DNA from: Coprobacillaceae bacterium UN01-12pH3A
GTDB taxonomy: Bacteria; Bacillota_I; Bacilli_A; Erysipelotrichales; Coprobacillaceae
Reading direction: 5' to 3'
Assembly (NCBI GenBank): GCA_027676805.1
Contig: JAQENU010000011.1
Coordinates: 1 to 64,000 of the forward strand
DNA: 64,000 nt
Position numbers and translations under genes: made by a program. Each line of letters starts with the position of its first letter. The first letter of the stretch is position 1. The notes below the pieces were generated by a model. That model was not told the DNA's origin. It was given only the letters and a program-made list of their open reading frames with translations, and made no database searches. Shown in pieces: positions 33,677 through 43,257 of this stretch.

Positions 33677-35647
33677 TCAGTTGTAATGTAGCCGCCCATA
33701 GGCGTAAAAATGGGATTGCCAATAGCTTGTATCAAGTTTTGTGTATTGTATCGGGTCGCCACAATGCAGCATGACGGGGCTTCCGTCCCCGTCCTCGCCA
33801 ACGTAGATACCCACATGAGATACCCCCGGCGTGTCGTATGTACCCGTAAAGAAAACCAAATCCCCCGGCTGCGGGTTGGAAACGCGGGTTGAAATGTTGT
33901 AAAGCCCCTGCGCCCCAAGTCTGCCCGTATTGTATAAGCCGCTGTTCGTCAGCACATAGCTAACAAAACCGCTGCAATCAAAAGAGGTTTCCGGGGTGCT
34001 GCCGCCCCACACATAGGGAAAGCCGACGTATTTATCCGCTTCCTCAATGAGCCGCGCAAACTTTTCATCGGAATTAAGCAGCGCGGCGGGTACTTCGTAA
34101 TCGGCGGGCGGGTTTTCATAGTATTTTGACACATAGCCGGACGACGGGAACAAATCGGGGCGGTTCCCCAGCGACGACATATACATAGCGTACATGGATA
34201 GCTGTTCCTCGCCCATAATGTAGACGGGGACATGGGAAAGGTTGAAGTTTTCCAAATCCACATGAAGAATGTAATAGTTATATGGGACTTCAACCTCATA
34301 TTCGTTGCCCTCGCTGTCCGTCCTCGTTTCGGTGCGGTAGCGTACCTCGACTTCCTCCGTAACGGTCAAGATATACTGTTTCTCAAAGAGCATTTCAAGG
34401 GTGCTTTGCGCTTCATCAAGGGTAAACACGCCCTCATGCAGCGCGGAAAGGATAGAGATTAGCACATAGGGGTCATGCTCGATCTCGTCTGCGTTCACCC
34501 GGTATTCGTCGTAGCCGGGGTATTCGCGCTCGATATTATTCAGCATATCCTGTAACTCTGCTTCCATATCGGTGTAAGCTGCTTCCGCGCCCGTAATATC
34601 CGCGTCCTCGGAAAGATAGGACGACGCAATCAAGCCGCTACCGCTGTTGCCGCCAAAGAGGGAGCAAGAGGACAAGCCGCCGAAAAGCAGCAGCACGATA
34701 AAGGCAATCCCGCCCACAAGCAAGCAGCCTTTCCAATGCCGGACGACAAAGAACGTCGCCCGTTTGGTTTCCTGCGCGGTTTTCTTCGCTGCCTTTGCGG
34801 TGGCTTCGGCGGTCTTTTTCACCTTGCCGCCCGCTTTCAGCGTCTTTGCATACTGCTTTTTAATGCGCTGCTTCTGCCAAAAACGGGAAATGGGGTTAGA
34901 GTGCGCAAGGGCGGGGTTATCGTGCAGCGCCTTTTGATAGAGGAAATCGGCGTTTGCCTTTACCGCCTTTCTCTCCGCTGCCGCCGCTGCCCGGTAGGGT
35001 TTCAGCTTGTGGCTGCGTATGCCGCGTTTTACCGTCCGCGCCGCCATGCCGCCCGCTTTCTCGCCCGCAAGTTCTACCCGGTGCCCGCTTTCCACACCGA
35101 CGTTTTCTTTCTCTACCTCGTAGATTTTTCCATGTACGGTGCTGTTTAACTCCTGCGCCGGACGTGATAAGGGGTTATGCCGCAACTTGCCGTTTGGGGG
35201 CTTATCCGTCTTTTCAAAGGAAAGGCGCGTTTTTGCCCTGCCTTTCGCTTCGTTAAAAACGCGCTCTTTCTTGATTTTGGTATGCTTGGGGATAGCCGCC
35301 CGCGCCGCGTCTAAACGGTCTGCCGCCTTGTCCGACTTCCTAATTGCCTTTTGAAGTTCCGGCGTTGCCCGTTCCTCTGCGGAAAACTGCAAGCGGGAAG
35401 TATGGGTTTTAAGCTGCGCTGCGTCAAGGCTCTTTTTCTCCGCGCCCTTTTCTAAATGGCGGCTAACCTCTGTGCTGATACGTTGGGTCGCTTTTTCCGC
35501 TGCTCCCGCTGCGGGGGCTGAATAGTTTTCCTCCGGCGGTCTTTCGCTGATACTCGTCGTTTCGCCCGTCGTAAGGTTTTCCGCAATCGCCCCGTCGCGG
35601 GTCATTTTCTGCGTTACCTTGTCGGGGGCTTTTAATTCCTTGCTCAA
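33677..35647 (-). CDS. CD1108-type protein with NlpC/P60 peptidoglycan hydrolase domain
   Basis: A 656-residue protein with a long basic cytoplasmic N-terminus (about 1-300), one transmembrane helix (about 312-330, GCLLVGGIAFIVLLLFG) and an outer part ending in an NlpC/P60 domain (about 540-656). Catalytic Cys is in TSFDCSGF and His in GVSHVGIYVGE. It should open the peptidoglycan so that the transfer channel can pass, like VirB1 and Orf14 of Tn916. The start overlaps the methyltransferase stop by 4 nt. Confidence 0.9.
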   Translation of the reverse strand: MSKELKAPDKVTQKMTRDGAIAENLTTGETTSISERPPEENYSAPAAGAAEKATQRISTEVSRHLEKGAEKKSLDAAQLKTHTSRLQFSAEERATPELQKAIRKSDKAADRLDAARAAIPKHTKIKKERVFNEAKGRAKTRLSFEKTDKPPNGKLRHNPLSRPAQELNSTVHGKIYEVEKENVGVESGHRVELAGEKAGGMAARTVKRGIRSHKLKPYRAAAAAERKAVKANADFLYQKALHDNPALAHSNPISRFWQKQRIKKQYAKTLKAGGKVKKTAEATAKAAKKTAQETKRATFFVVRHWKGCLLVGGIAFIVLLLFGGLSSCSLFGGNSGSGLIASSYLSEDADITGAEAAYTDMEAELQDMLNNIEREYPGYDEYRVNADEIEHDPYVLISILSALHEGVFTLDEAQSTLEMLFEKQYILTVTEEVEVRYRTETRTDSEGNEYEVEVPYNYYILHVDLENFNLSHVPVYIMGEEQLSMYAMYMSSLGNRPDLFPSSGYVSKYYENPPADYEVPAALLNSDEKFARLIEEADKYVGFPYVWGGSTPETSFDCSGFVSYVLTNSGLYNTGRLGAQGLYNISTRVSNPQPGDLVFFTGTYDTPGVSHVGIYVGEDGDGSPVMLHCGDPIQYTKLDTSYWQSHFYAYGRLHYN

Positions 35648-36600
35648 TGTTCATCACCTCCAATACGCTGTTTTGCAAGGGTGCAGTATTCGGGGTTGAT
35701 CTCTATACCGATATAGCGGCGGGAAAGGCTTTTTGCCGCCGCTGCGGTCGTGCCGCTGCCTAAAAACGGGTCAAGCACAATCCCGCCGACAGGACAGCCC
35801 GCCAAAATGCACGTTTCCGCAAGTTTGGGCGGGAACGCTGCAAAATGCCCGCCGCGATAGGAAGTTGTGTTGATCTGCCAAACGTTGCGGCGGCTGCGGA
35901 CGGGGGAAATCATTTCGTCGGTGTATGCGCCTTTCCTGCGGGGGCGGTTGATTTTCTGCGGCTGGTTTTGCCCCGGAACGGTAGCGGCATATTTGTTGCC
36001 TTTCCCAACTCCGCTTTTCAGCCGTACCGCCGTTGTGGGGGCTATCGGCTCGGCTACTGCCTGCCAATCGTAGTAATATTTCTTTGACTTGGTAAGCAGA
36101 AACACATATTCATAGCAGCGGGTCGGTCTGTCCCGCGTGCTTTCCGGCATGGCGTTTCCCTTGTGCCAAATGATAGAACTTCGCAAATACCAACCGTCGC
36201 CCCGCAAGGCAAGGGCTACAAGCCACGGAATACCGATTAGGTCTTTCGGCTTGCAGCCGGGGGCGCGGTGGTTTACCGCCACTTGCTGCCCGTTCCTGCC
36301 TTTGGGGTATTTCGGGTCTTGGTGGTCGGCTTTGCTGCCTGTGCCGCAATAAGTGTCCGCGATATTCAGCCAACAAGTACCCTCCGGCGTAAGCACCCGC
36401 TTTACCTCATGGAAAACCGCCGTAATGCGGGAAACATATTCCTCCGGCGTTGCTTCACGCCCGATCTGCCCGTCTGTGCCGTAATCGCGCAAAGCATAGT
36501 AGGGCGGGGACGTTACGCAACAATCCAAACAGTTATCCGGCAAGGTTTGAAGCACCTGCAAGCTGTCGCCGCAATAGATTTTATCCGTTTCTATCCTCAT
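35644..36600 (-). CDS. Beta-class N4-cytosine/N6-adenine DNA methyltransferase, orphan
   Basis: A 318-residue methyltransferase of the beta class: catalytic motif IV TSPPYYALRD lies near the N-terminus (about residue 31) and the SAM-binding motif I DPFLGSGTT near the C-terminus (about residue 280). SPPY is typical of N4-cytosine enzymes, but N6-adenine cannot be excluded. It overlaps VirB4 and NlpC/P60 genes by 4 nt each, so it is embedded in the transfer operon. No restriction enzyme gene lies nearby. A likely role is marking element DNA against host restriction, complementing the ArdA/ArdC protein. Confidence 0.93.
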   Translation of the reverse strand: MRIETDKIYCGDSLQVLQTLPDNCLDCCVTSPPYYALRDYGTDGQIGREATPEEYVSRITAVFHEVKRVLTPEGTCWLNIADTYCGTGSKADHQDPKYPKGRNGQQVAVNHRAPGCKPKDLIGIPWLVALALRGDGWYLRSSIIWHKGNAMPESTRDRPTRCYEYVFLLTKSKKYYYDWQAVAEPIAPTTAVRLKSGVGKGNKYAATVPGQNQPQKINRPRRKGAYTDEMISPVRSRRNVWQINTTSYRGGHFAAFPPKLAETCILAGCPVGGIVLDPFLGSGTTAAAAKSLSRRYIGIEINPEYCTLAKQRIGGDEH

Positions 36601-38993
36601 GCCGACACCTCGCCGGGCTTGGTCGTCATTACGCGGTAGAGCTCCGTATCTTTCGGAAAACGGTCAATAAAGGGCAAAATCACGTTGCCATAGAAGATAA
36701 GTCCCTCGCCCGCTTCGGAATGGGTTACATAGGTCATTTGCTGTTGTGAAATGTTAAGCTGCTTGGCAAGGATTTCCCGGTCGCCCTGGGCTTGGTTGAG
36801 CATATAGACAAAATCGCTGTTTTCAAAAACATTTGAAACTTCTCTGCTCGTCAAAAGGTCTTTGACGTTCTGCGTGATACCTGTCGGAATACCGCCCCAC
36901 TTCCTAAAACGCTTCCAAATCTCGACGCTGTATGCTGCGGTCTGTTCCTCTTTCAAGAGTAAATGAAATTCGTCGATGTAATACCGCGTCGCCTTGCCCT
37001 CGCTGCGGTTTACCGTTACTCTGTTCCATACTTGGTCTTGGACGATAAGCATACCGACTTTTTTAAGCTGCGTACCGAGTTCCTTAATATCAAAGCAGAC
37101 AAGGCGATTATGAATGTCAACGTTTGTCCTGTGGTTAAAAATGTTCAAGCTGCCGTTTACATAGAGTTCCAATGCCGCCGCGATACGCTGCGCTTCCTTT
37201 TCCGGCTGCTTCTTGATCTCGTCGTAGAGGTCGCCCAAAATCGGCATATTCTCCGGCTTCGGGTCGGCAAGGTAGTTGCGGTACACGCTGATAACAGCGC
37301 GGTCAATCAAGGTCTTTTCGACAGCTTCCAGCCCGTTTTTACCTCCCATAATCAACTCACAAAAGGAAAGGATAAAATCGCTCTTTAAGGCTATGGGCGT
37401 GTCGCCCTCGCTGTAATTGAGGTTAATATCCATAGGGTTAATGTACTGCGTGCTGTTCTGCGAAACCTTGATAACCTGTCCTTTCAAACGTCCGACAAGG
37501 GGGTAATATTCGGCTTCGGGGTCGCAAATGATAATGTCGTCGGACGTGATAAGAAAAGCGTTTGTGATTTCGCGTTTTGCAGAAAAACTTTTGCCGCTGC
37601 CCGGTGTGCCGAGTATCAAGCCGTTGGGATTTTTCAGCTTCTTTCGGTCGCACAAAATCATGTTGTTGGAAAGGGCGTTTAAGCCGTAATACAATGCTTC
37701 GCCGCTTTGGAACAGCTCTTGCACCGTAAAGGGAACGAAAACGGCGGTGCTGCTGGTCGTCAAGCCGCGCTGGATATGGATAAGGTTTTCCCCCAACGGG
37801 ATAGAGGACATAAGCCCCTGTTCCTGCCGGTAGTCAAGGCGGGTCAAAATGCAGTTGTATTTCTGCGCGATTGCCGCCGCTCCAAATACTTCGTTATCCA
37901 ATTTCTGCTTGGTATCTGCAAGGTTTAAGACAAGCAGCGTAAGCAGAAACATTCTTTCGTTGCGGCTCTGCAAATCGCGGAGTAGGTTTTTTGCTTCCCC
38001 GCCGTAGGTGGCAAGGTCGGACGGAATAATATCCATGTCGTAGCCGCTGCGGATTGCTTTTTTCTGTTCCTCGATTTTCATACGGTCAAGGTCGGTAATC
38101 TTGCGCTTAATCGTCTTGATTGCTTCGTTGTGGTCGATACTCTGAATGTGCAGATTGACGATAATCCCGTTTTCCGCGTCCATGAAGTCGGCAAGCATAC
38201 GGTCGGAGAGTTCCGGCGCGACGATCTGCAAAAAGGAAACTGCGCCAAACTTGCCGCCCATTTGAAACATTCGCCCGTCGCCAAATCGGAAAGAGGACGG
38301 CGCGATAAAGTCTTTGACAGAAAGACCGCTTGCGGGTAGCCATTCCCACGCAAAGTTAAAGCGTTCCCCGTCCGGGTGGAAAATCCCATGCAGCACTTCA
38401 AGACGCTGTTTCCCGTCCAATACCCGCGCCGCCGCGCCGATCACCTTAAAATGGTTGAGGGTGTCCGTTTCAATGCGGGCAAGACGCGCCCGCGCCGATC
38501 TAATGTCCTTTGCTTCAACGGTAAAGGTGAGAAACTTGGTCTTGATAAGCCCGTTGTTTCCGCGTTCAAGCTGCGTCCTAAGCATTTCGGTGTATTCTGC
38601 TCTGATACTGTCGAAGTCATCATTCTGCGGCGCAATCGTGATACTGTTCTTGAAATCGTCCTTGTTCGCATGGCGGCTGATTAGGGAAAGCTGCACGCTG
38701 ATAGAAGCGTCGAACGAGTTATACATATCGCAAAGGGCTTCAAAAATGGCGGTTTTGTCGTCCGGCTGCGCAAGCTGATAGTTGATGTCCTCAAACTCAA
38801 TGCACTTGGAATACCGCCCGTTTGCAAGGCGGCAAATCCCGTCCTTATACATTCGCTCAAACGGTATGCTGTCCTGCGCCGTATGGGGCTTCCCGTCGCC
38901 CTTTGCCTGTCGGATAAGGGTATCTATCTGTTTTCTTTCCTGTCGGGAAAGTTTACGCTTTTCGTTTTGGGTGTTTTTCTTTTCCTTTGACAA
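36597..38993 (-). CDS. VirB4/TraE-like conjugation ATPase
   Basis: A 798-residue secretion ATPase with an N-terminal VirB4 domain, Walker A GTPGSGKSFSAKREI (about residue 466) and Walker B RYYIDEFHLLL (about 675). It powers assembly of, and transport through, the type IV secretion channel at the inner membrane. It overlaps the PrgI gene by 41 nt and the methyltransferase gene by 4 nt. Full length for the Tn1549/CTn group. Confidence 0.95.
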   Translation of the reverse strand: MSKEKKNTQNEKRKLSRQERKQIDTLIRQAKGDGKPHTAQDSIPFERMYKDGICRLANGRYSKCIEFEDINYQLAQPDDKTAIFEALCDMYNSFDASISVQLSLISRHANKDDFKNSITIAPQNDDFDSIRAEYTEMLRTQLERGNNGLIKTKFLTFTVEAKDIRSARARLARIETDTLNHFKVIGAAARVLDGKQRLEVLHGIFHPDGERFNFAWEWLPASGLSVKDFIAPSSFRFGDGRMFQMGGKFGAVSFLQIVAPELSDRMLADFMDAENGIIVNLHIQSIDHNEAIKTIKRKITDLDRMKIEEQKKAIRSGYDMDIIPSDLATYGGEAKNLLRDLQSRNERMFLLTLLVLNLADTKQKLDNEVFGAAAIAQKYNCILTRLDYRQEQGLMSSIPLGENLIHIQRGLTTSSTAVFVPFTVQELFQSGEALYYGLNALSNNMILCDRKKLKNPNGLILGTPGSGKSFSAKREITNAFLITSDDIIICDPEAEYYPLVGRLKGQVIKVSQNSTQYINPMDINLNYSEGDTPIALKSDFILSFCELIMGGKNGLEAVEKTLIDRAVISVYRNYLADPKPENMPILGDLYDEIKKQPEKEAQRIAAALELYVNGSLNIFNHRTNVDIHNRLVCFDIKELGTQLKKVGMLIVQDQVWNRVTVNRSEGKATRYYIDEFHLLLKEEQTAAYSVEIWKRFRKWGGIPTGITQNVKDLLTSREVSNVFENSDFVYMLNQAQGDREILAKQLNISQQQMTYVTHSEAGEGLIFYGNVILPFIDRFPKDTELYRVMTTKPGEVSA

Positions 38994-39345
38994 TCGCCCG
39001 TACCTCCTTATCTAATTGCTCTTGCCGCGCAAGGGCGGCATAAAAATTGTTGGTCTGATAAGGTCGCTCTTTGGGGCGAAGAAACTTCACTTCCACAAAT
39101 TGCCGAATAATCACTTCCAGCGGTTGCCCGTTTTTCTCGTACATGGCAAGCAAAAACATAGGCAGCATGGCAAGCACCATGCACAATGCCGCTGTGGTTG
39201 TTCCAACGCTGTCTTTTACCAAAAAGAACAGCGGCAGTCCGATTGCTACCGCCGCGCTGAAACAAATTAGCTGTCGTTTCGTAAGGTTGAACATTACCTT
39301 GCTTTTGATTTTTGTTAAGTCCTTTGGGACGGTTACATACGCCAT
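38953..39345 (-). CDS. PrgI family membrane protein
   Basis: A 130-residue protein beginning MAYVTVPKDLTKIKSKVMFN, with two hydrophobic segments, as in PrgI/VirB3-like channel subunits. I chose the ATG at 39345 because AAAGGAGG lies 6 nt upstream; a longer frame adds 17 residues without signals. The VirB4 gene begins inside its 3' end. It is a likely membrane partner of VirB4. Confidence 0.88.
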   Translation of the reverse strand: MAYVTVPKDLTKIKSKVMFNLTKRQLICFSAAVAIGLPLFFLVKDSVGTTTAALCMVLAMLPMFLLAMYEKNGQPLEVIIRQFVEVKFLRPKERPYQTNNFYAALARQEQLDKEVRAIVKGKEKHPKRKA

Positions 39346-39346
39346 T

Positions 39347-40243
39347 TCAAACCTCCTTTCTGCCCGGAATGTAATCTTCAAAACGGGGGACAGCATAGAA
39401 AAGCCGTTTGTTATTTACCCACCGTTGCAAATGGCGGGTAACAGGCGGGGCGGTTGGACGCTCGTAAATCATCACATACGGGTCAAAGCCCATAGCCCGC
39501 AAGGTGTTCACGCGGTATAAATCCTGTTCGTGAGTGCTGCCGTAGTTGGTAAGAACATACACGCGCCGCTGGCGGCTGCTCTTAATGGCGGTCAAATCCA
39601 AAAAACGTTGGAAATACCCGGTTAAGTCCTCGTCGGGATTATCCCATGCAAAATGTACCGCTTTTATCCGTACCCGATTTAACAGGCTGACATTATCCCT
39701 GTTCACAAGGCGAATATCCAGCCCTTGCGAAAAATCCACCCATGCGCGGCTTCGTATAAGCTGCTCAATGAGATTTTCATGGTCGGGACAGGCAAGCAGA
39801 TTAGCGTCCATGATTTTTATTTCCGGCTGCCATTTCCAAAACTCGGACAAATCCGCAACCTTAACACTTTCGCGTCCCTCTTTACTGCTGACAATGCAAA
39901 ACCCGCAATTTCTCGGACAACCCCGGCTTAAAAAGCCGTAGGCAATCCCGAAAAACTGCGGGTAGATAGAATAATCCGGGTAACTGTGTTCCACTTCCGG
40001 CAGCAAGCGGTTTTTCGTGTCGTAGCCCGTACCGCCGAAAATAACTTGTTCCGCGTTGGTAACGGTTATCGTGTCTTTGGAATAGGTGTCCGTAAAGACG
40101 CGGCTTTTATATACAAGGTCGTACCGCCCCTTTGCGTTCCACCATTCCACCGTATGCCCCTTTGCTTTATGATACGCGGATAGCTTCATCAAGCAGAGGT
40201 TGGGGAAATTATGGCTGTCAACGTCGATTAAACCGATTTTCAA
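39347..40243 (-). CDS. Radical SAM protein inside the transfer operon
   Basis: A 298-residue radical SAM enzyme with the cluster motif SRGCPRNCGFC (Cys-x3-Cys-x2-Cys). The start is most likely the TTG at 40243, which gives the family-typical LKIGLIDVDSHNFPN and has AAGGGGGTGA upstream; an ATG 45 nt earlier overlaps the VirB6-like gene. A B12-type N-terminal region is reduced. Homologues recur at this place in CTn-type elements, between VirB6-like and PrgI genes, but their chemistry is unknown. It may modify a peptide or a secretion component. Confidence 0.85.
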   Translation of the reverse strand: MKIGLIDVDSHNFPNLCLMKLSAYHKAKGHTVEWWNAKGRYDLVYKSRVFTDTYSKDTITVTNAEQVIFGGTGYDTKNRLLPEVEHSYPDYSIYPQFFGIAYGFLSRGCPRNCGFCIVSSKEGRESVKVADLSEFWKWQPEIKIMDANLLACPDHENLIEQLIRSRAWVDFSQGLDIRLVNRDNVSLLNRVRIKAVHFAWDNPDEDLTGYFQRFLDLTAIKSSRQRRVYVLTNYGSTHEQDLYRVNTLRAMGFDPYVMIYERPTAPPVTRHLQRWVNNKRLFYAVPRFEDYIPGRKEV

Positions 40244-40259
40244 ATCATAACTCACCCCC

Positions 40260-41123
40260 TTAATGTGCCGAAAAGACGCTCTTTGCAAGGCTTCCCGTTT
40301 TGAAAAGCGTAAAGCACAAGAGGACGGTATAGCCCATGCAAGCCCAGATCGCGCCGGAAATGTCGTCGGTCGCTGCGATTGTTTGTATCAACACCGCATA
40401 AATGCCGACACACACCAAGATCAGAAACGCCTGAAAACCAAGCGCAAGCAAAGATTTTAAGTAATTCTGTCCCATGCTGCCCCATTCGTGATTTACCATT
40501 GTTGCCATAGGGATAGGGGCAACGCTCGTTACAAGATATATTTCAATCATGCGCCCATACACCACAAGCATAATGCAGATTGACAGGGCTTTCATGGTAA
40601 GCCCTACAAAGAGGGATTGAAACCATAACCCCAAAAGACCGCCCACGCTCATAGCGTCGAGTTTTGCTTCAATGTCGGTAATGACGGTGGTAACGTCTAT
40701 GCTTGTATCGGATATGATAACCCCCGCGCTCTGATTGACGACGCTCTGCGTAACGTCGAAAACTCCCATGACGATGTTCCAAGTGTTTGTTACCAGCAGC
40801 ACCGCAACAAAGGTCTTAAAAATCCATTTGAAGAAAATCCAAGTGTCGAGATCGTGCAGATTGTTTTTTTCAATTACAAGCTGGATTAGTTCATAACACA
40901 TGACAAAGGTAATGATAACGCCCGCAATCGGTACAATGACGTTTTCCGAAAGGCTGCGTATCATGTTGAATATGCCCGCGTTCCACCCGGCGGGGGTCGT
41001 GCCGACTTGTGTTGCGATTTCTCCAACCTCTGTATTTACGCTGTCAAACAAGCCGGAAAGGTTCGATAAAATCCCGTCTGTCAAAATGCCGCGAAACCAA
41101 TCTTCAATCATCTGCCATATCAA
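40260..41123 (-). CDS. VirB6/TrbL-like channel protein (CD1112 type)
   Basis: A 287-residue polytopic membrane protein with about six hydrophobic segments. The N-terminal MIWQMIEDWFRGILTDGILS and the later VAPIPMATMVNHEWGSMGQN are characteristic of the CD1112 group. It is a likely part of the inner-membrane channel of the type IV secretion system. The Maff2 gene lies upstream and the radical SAM gene directly downstream. Confidence 0.9.
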   Translation of the reverse strand: MIWQMIEDWFRGILTDGILSNLSGLFDSVNTEVGEIATQVGTTPAGWNAGIFNMIRSLSENVIVPIAGVIITFVMCYELIQLVIEKNNLHDLDTWIFFKWIFKTFVAVLLVTNTWNIVMGVFDVTQSVVNQSAGVIISDTSIDVTTVITDIEAKLDAMSVGGLLGLWFQSLFVGLTMKALSICIMLVVYGRMIEIYLVTSVAPIPMATMVNHEWGSMGQNYLKSLLALGFQAFLILVCVGIYAVLIQTIAATDDISGAIWACMGYTVLLCFTLFKTGSLAKSVFSAH

Positions 41124-41193
41124 AAGTTAATCCCTCCTTTCCCGCGCCCTCCCGTTTCCGAGAGGGCGCGGCGGGTGGTATTTGTTTTAGGCA

Positions 41194-41409
41194 TTATCCA
41201 AAAAGTTGAGAAAGCAGGGGAACAAGGGTGCCGCCGATCAAAGCGACGCCGCCGCCCGCCATGAGCTGCTTCATGCCCTGGCTCTTTGCGCCCGGATTGT
41301 CGTTGCCGTAACCCTCCATGAGGTTAATGGCACCCCAAATGCCAAGACCTGCGCCAAGCGCGATAACCAAAGTCTGCAATACACCAACTGCGCTGTTGAA
41401 AAACTCCAT
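41194..41409 (-). CDS. Maff2 family small membrane protein
   Basis: A 71-residue protein with two hydrophobic helices around a KSQGMKQLMAGGG loop, the VirB2/pilin-like layout of the Maff2 family. I chose the start MEFFNSAVGVLQ at 41409; the upstream extension lacks a ribosome binding site. It may form the conjugative pilus-like or channel subunit. Confidence 0.85.
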   Translation of the reverse strand: MEFFNSAVGVLQTLVIALGAGLGIWGAINLMEGYGNDNPGAKSQGMKQLMAGGGVALIGGTLVPLLSQLFG

Positions 41410-41472
41410 ATAAACCTCGCTTTCTGCCGCTGTGCGGCTCAAAAAAAGTTGTTGAAAATGAAAATGCCGCCG

Positions 41473-43257
41473 TTATTCCTCGGCGGCTGCGTCCTCGTCG
41501 GACAAATCTATTTCGTATATGTCAAAGGCTTCATCGGGCTTTACGATTGCCGGACGGGTAGACATATACCGTTCCACGTCAAAAGCGTTTCTTTTGTCGA
41601 AGTCGGAAAGGTATTTGTAGTTCGGGTGTTTCGTGATGTCGTATTTGTCGCTTAAAAAGGGACGCACACCGCGTAGCTGCAAAATACATTTCCCACCGTC
41701 CATAACTGCTATTTCGTCCTGTGTCATCAGCTCCTTTCCTAATTTTTGATAAGTAAGTCCATGAGAAACCTGCGTGCCGCGATTTTCGGAAGTATTGAAA
41801 CTGTCGATTGTTTCCCGTCCCAAGTTATCCGAAATATCCTTTGCATTTTTCCCACGTCCTCCCAAAAACAAGGTGCTGTCGGCATTATCAAGTATGATTT
41901 CTGCCGCGTCCTTGTAAATGGCTTTTAGTTGGCTCTGCGATTGCAGAATGATAGAAGCGGACATTTCCCTGCTGCGAATGGTCGCAATTAACTTATCAAA
42001 GCGGGGTATCTGCCCGATGTTGGCAAATTCATCAAGCAAAAACCGGACATGAATAGGCAATTTGCCGTTGTATTCGTCGTCCGCTTTATCACAAAGCAAA
42101 TTGAAAAGCTGCGATTGCAGAATAGCGATAACAAAATTAAAGGTGTCGTCGGTATCGCTCATTATGAGGAAAAGCGCGGTTTTCCTGTCGCCCAATGTAT
42201 CAAGTTCCAATTCATCATAGGACATGAGTTCCCGGAGTTCCTCTATATCAAAAGGGGCAAGACGCGCACCGCAAGAAATAAGGATTGACTTTGCCGTTTT
42301 GCCCGCCGCCAATTTGTATTTTTTATATTGCTTCACCGCGAAATGGTCGGGGCTGCGTTCTTCTAAATCGGCAAAGAGCAGATCAACGGGGCTTTGGTAT
42401 TCCTCGTCGTCCTCGCGTGCTTCGCTTGCATTGATAAGTTCAAGCAGCGTTGTAAAGCTCATTTCCTCGGCGGGGGCTTCATACCAAATGTAGCCGATCA
42501 ACGCGCAATATAATAATCTCTCGGCTTTCACCCAAAAATCTTCCGCGCTTTTTTCTCCCTCGCCTTTGGTATTGACAATAAGGGTATTGACAACCTTTAA
42601 CACGTCCTTTTCGCTGCGGATATAGACAAAGGGGTTATAGTGCATACTTTTCCGAAAGTTTATCGTGTTCAGTACCTTAATGCGGTAGCCTGCCCGTTGC
42701 AGCAGCTTTCCGCACTCGATTAGGACGGTGCCTTTTGGGTCGGTCAAGACGTAGGAAGAATGAAGCTGCATTAAATTAGGCTTTACGAAAAACCTTGTCT
42801 TGCCGCTGCCGCTGCCGCCGATCACCACGACGTTTTTATTTCTCGCATATTTCGGCTGCTTCGGGCGGCTGTTCATGGTAAGGCGTTCGGTCTGCGTCAA
42901 AATGATGTTGTTCTGAAAATCCGGGTCGATGTAGGGCTTTATATCTTCGGCGTTGCCCCAACGTGCGCTGCCGTATTCTGCGCCCTTGCGGTATTTCTTT
43001 GCGTTTTTCCCTTTGACATAGACAATCAGACGAATAACCACCGCGCCGACAATGCCGATAAGCAAATCCAACGGGTGAACGCTCGGCAAGGCATTTGAAA
43101 ACGCTTCGGAAAATCCCTGTGTGATATTGAGTATCTTTTCGGAAATATCCGCGCCGGGGGCAAGCCGCGTCGCCTGTCCTACTTTATCAAAGAGATAGAC
43201 AAAGAACACATAGGGGATATTCGGGATTATCAGCTTTTTGTAGTTTATCTGCTTCAT
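41473..43257 (-). CDS. VirD4/TraG-type coupling protein
   Basis: A 594-residue coupling ATPase with two N-terminal membrane helices (about 10-30 and 62-80), Walker A GGSGSGKTRFF (about residue 148) and Walker B RFLLDEFANIGQIP (about 410). It brings the relaxase-DNA complex to the secretion channel. Its ATG overlaps the PcfB gene stop by 4 nt. Full length. Confidence 0.96.
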   Translation of the reverse strand: MKQINYKKLIIPNIPYVFFVYLFDKVGQATRLAPGADISEKILNITQGFSEAFSNALPSVHPLDLLIGIVGAVVIRLIVYVKGKNAKKYRKGAEYGSARWGNAEDIKPYIDPDFQNNIILTQTERLTMNSRPKQPKYARNKNVVVIGGSGSGKTRFFVKPNLMQLHSSYVLTDPKGTVLIECGKLLQRAGYRIKVLNTINFRKSMHYNPFVYIRSEKDVLKVVNTLIVNTKGEGEKSAEDFWVKAERLLYCALIGYIWYEAPAEEMSFTTLLELINASEAREDDEEYQSPVDLLFADLEERSPDHFAVKQYKKYKLAAGKTAKSILISCGARLAPFDIEELRELMSYDELELDTLGDRKTALFLIMSDTDDTFNFVIAILQSQLFNLLCDKADDEYNGKLPIHVRFLLDEFANIGQIPRFDKLIATIRSREMSASIILQSQSQLKAIYKDAAEIILDNADSTLFLGGRGKNAKDISDNLGRETIDSFNTSENRGTQVSHGLTYQKLGKELMTQDEIAVMDGGKCILQLRGVRPFLSDKYDITKHPNYKYLSDFDKRNAFDVERYMSTRPAIVKPDEAFDIYEIDLSDEDAAAEE

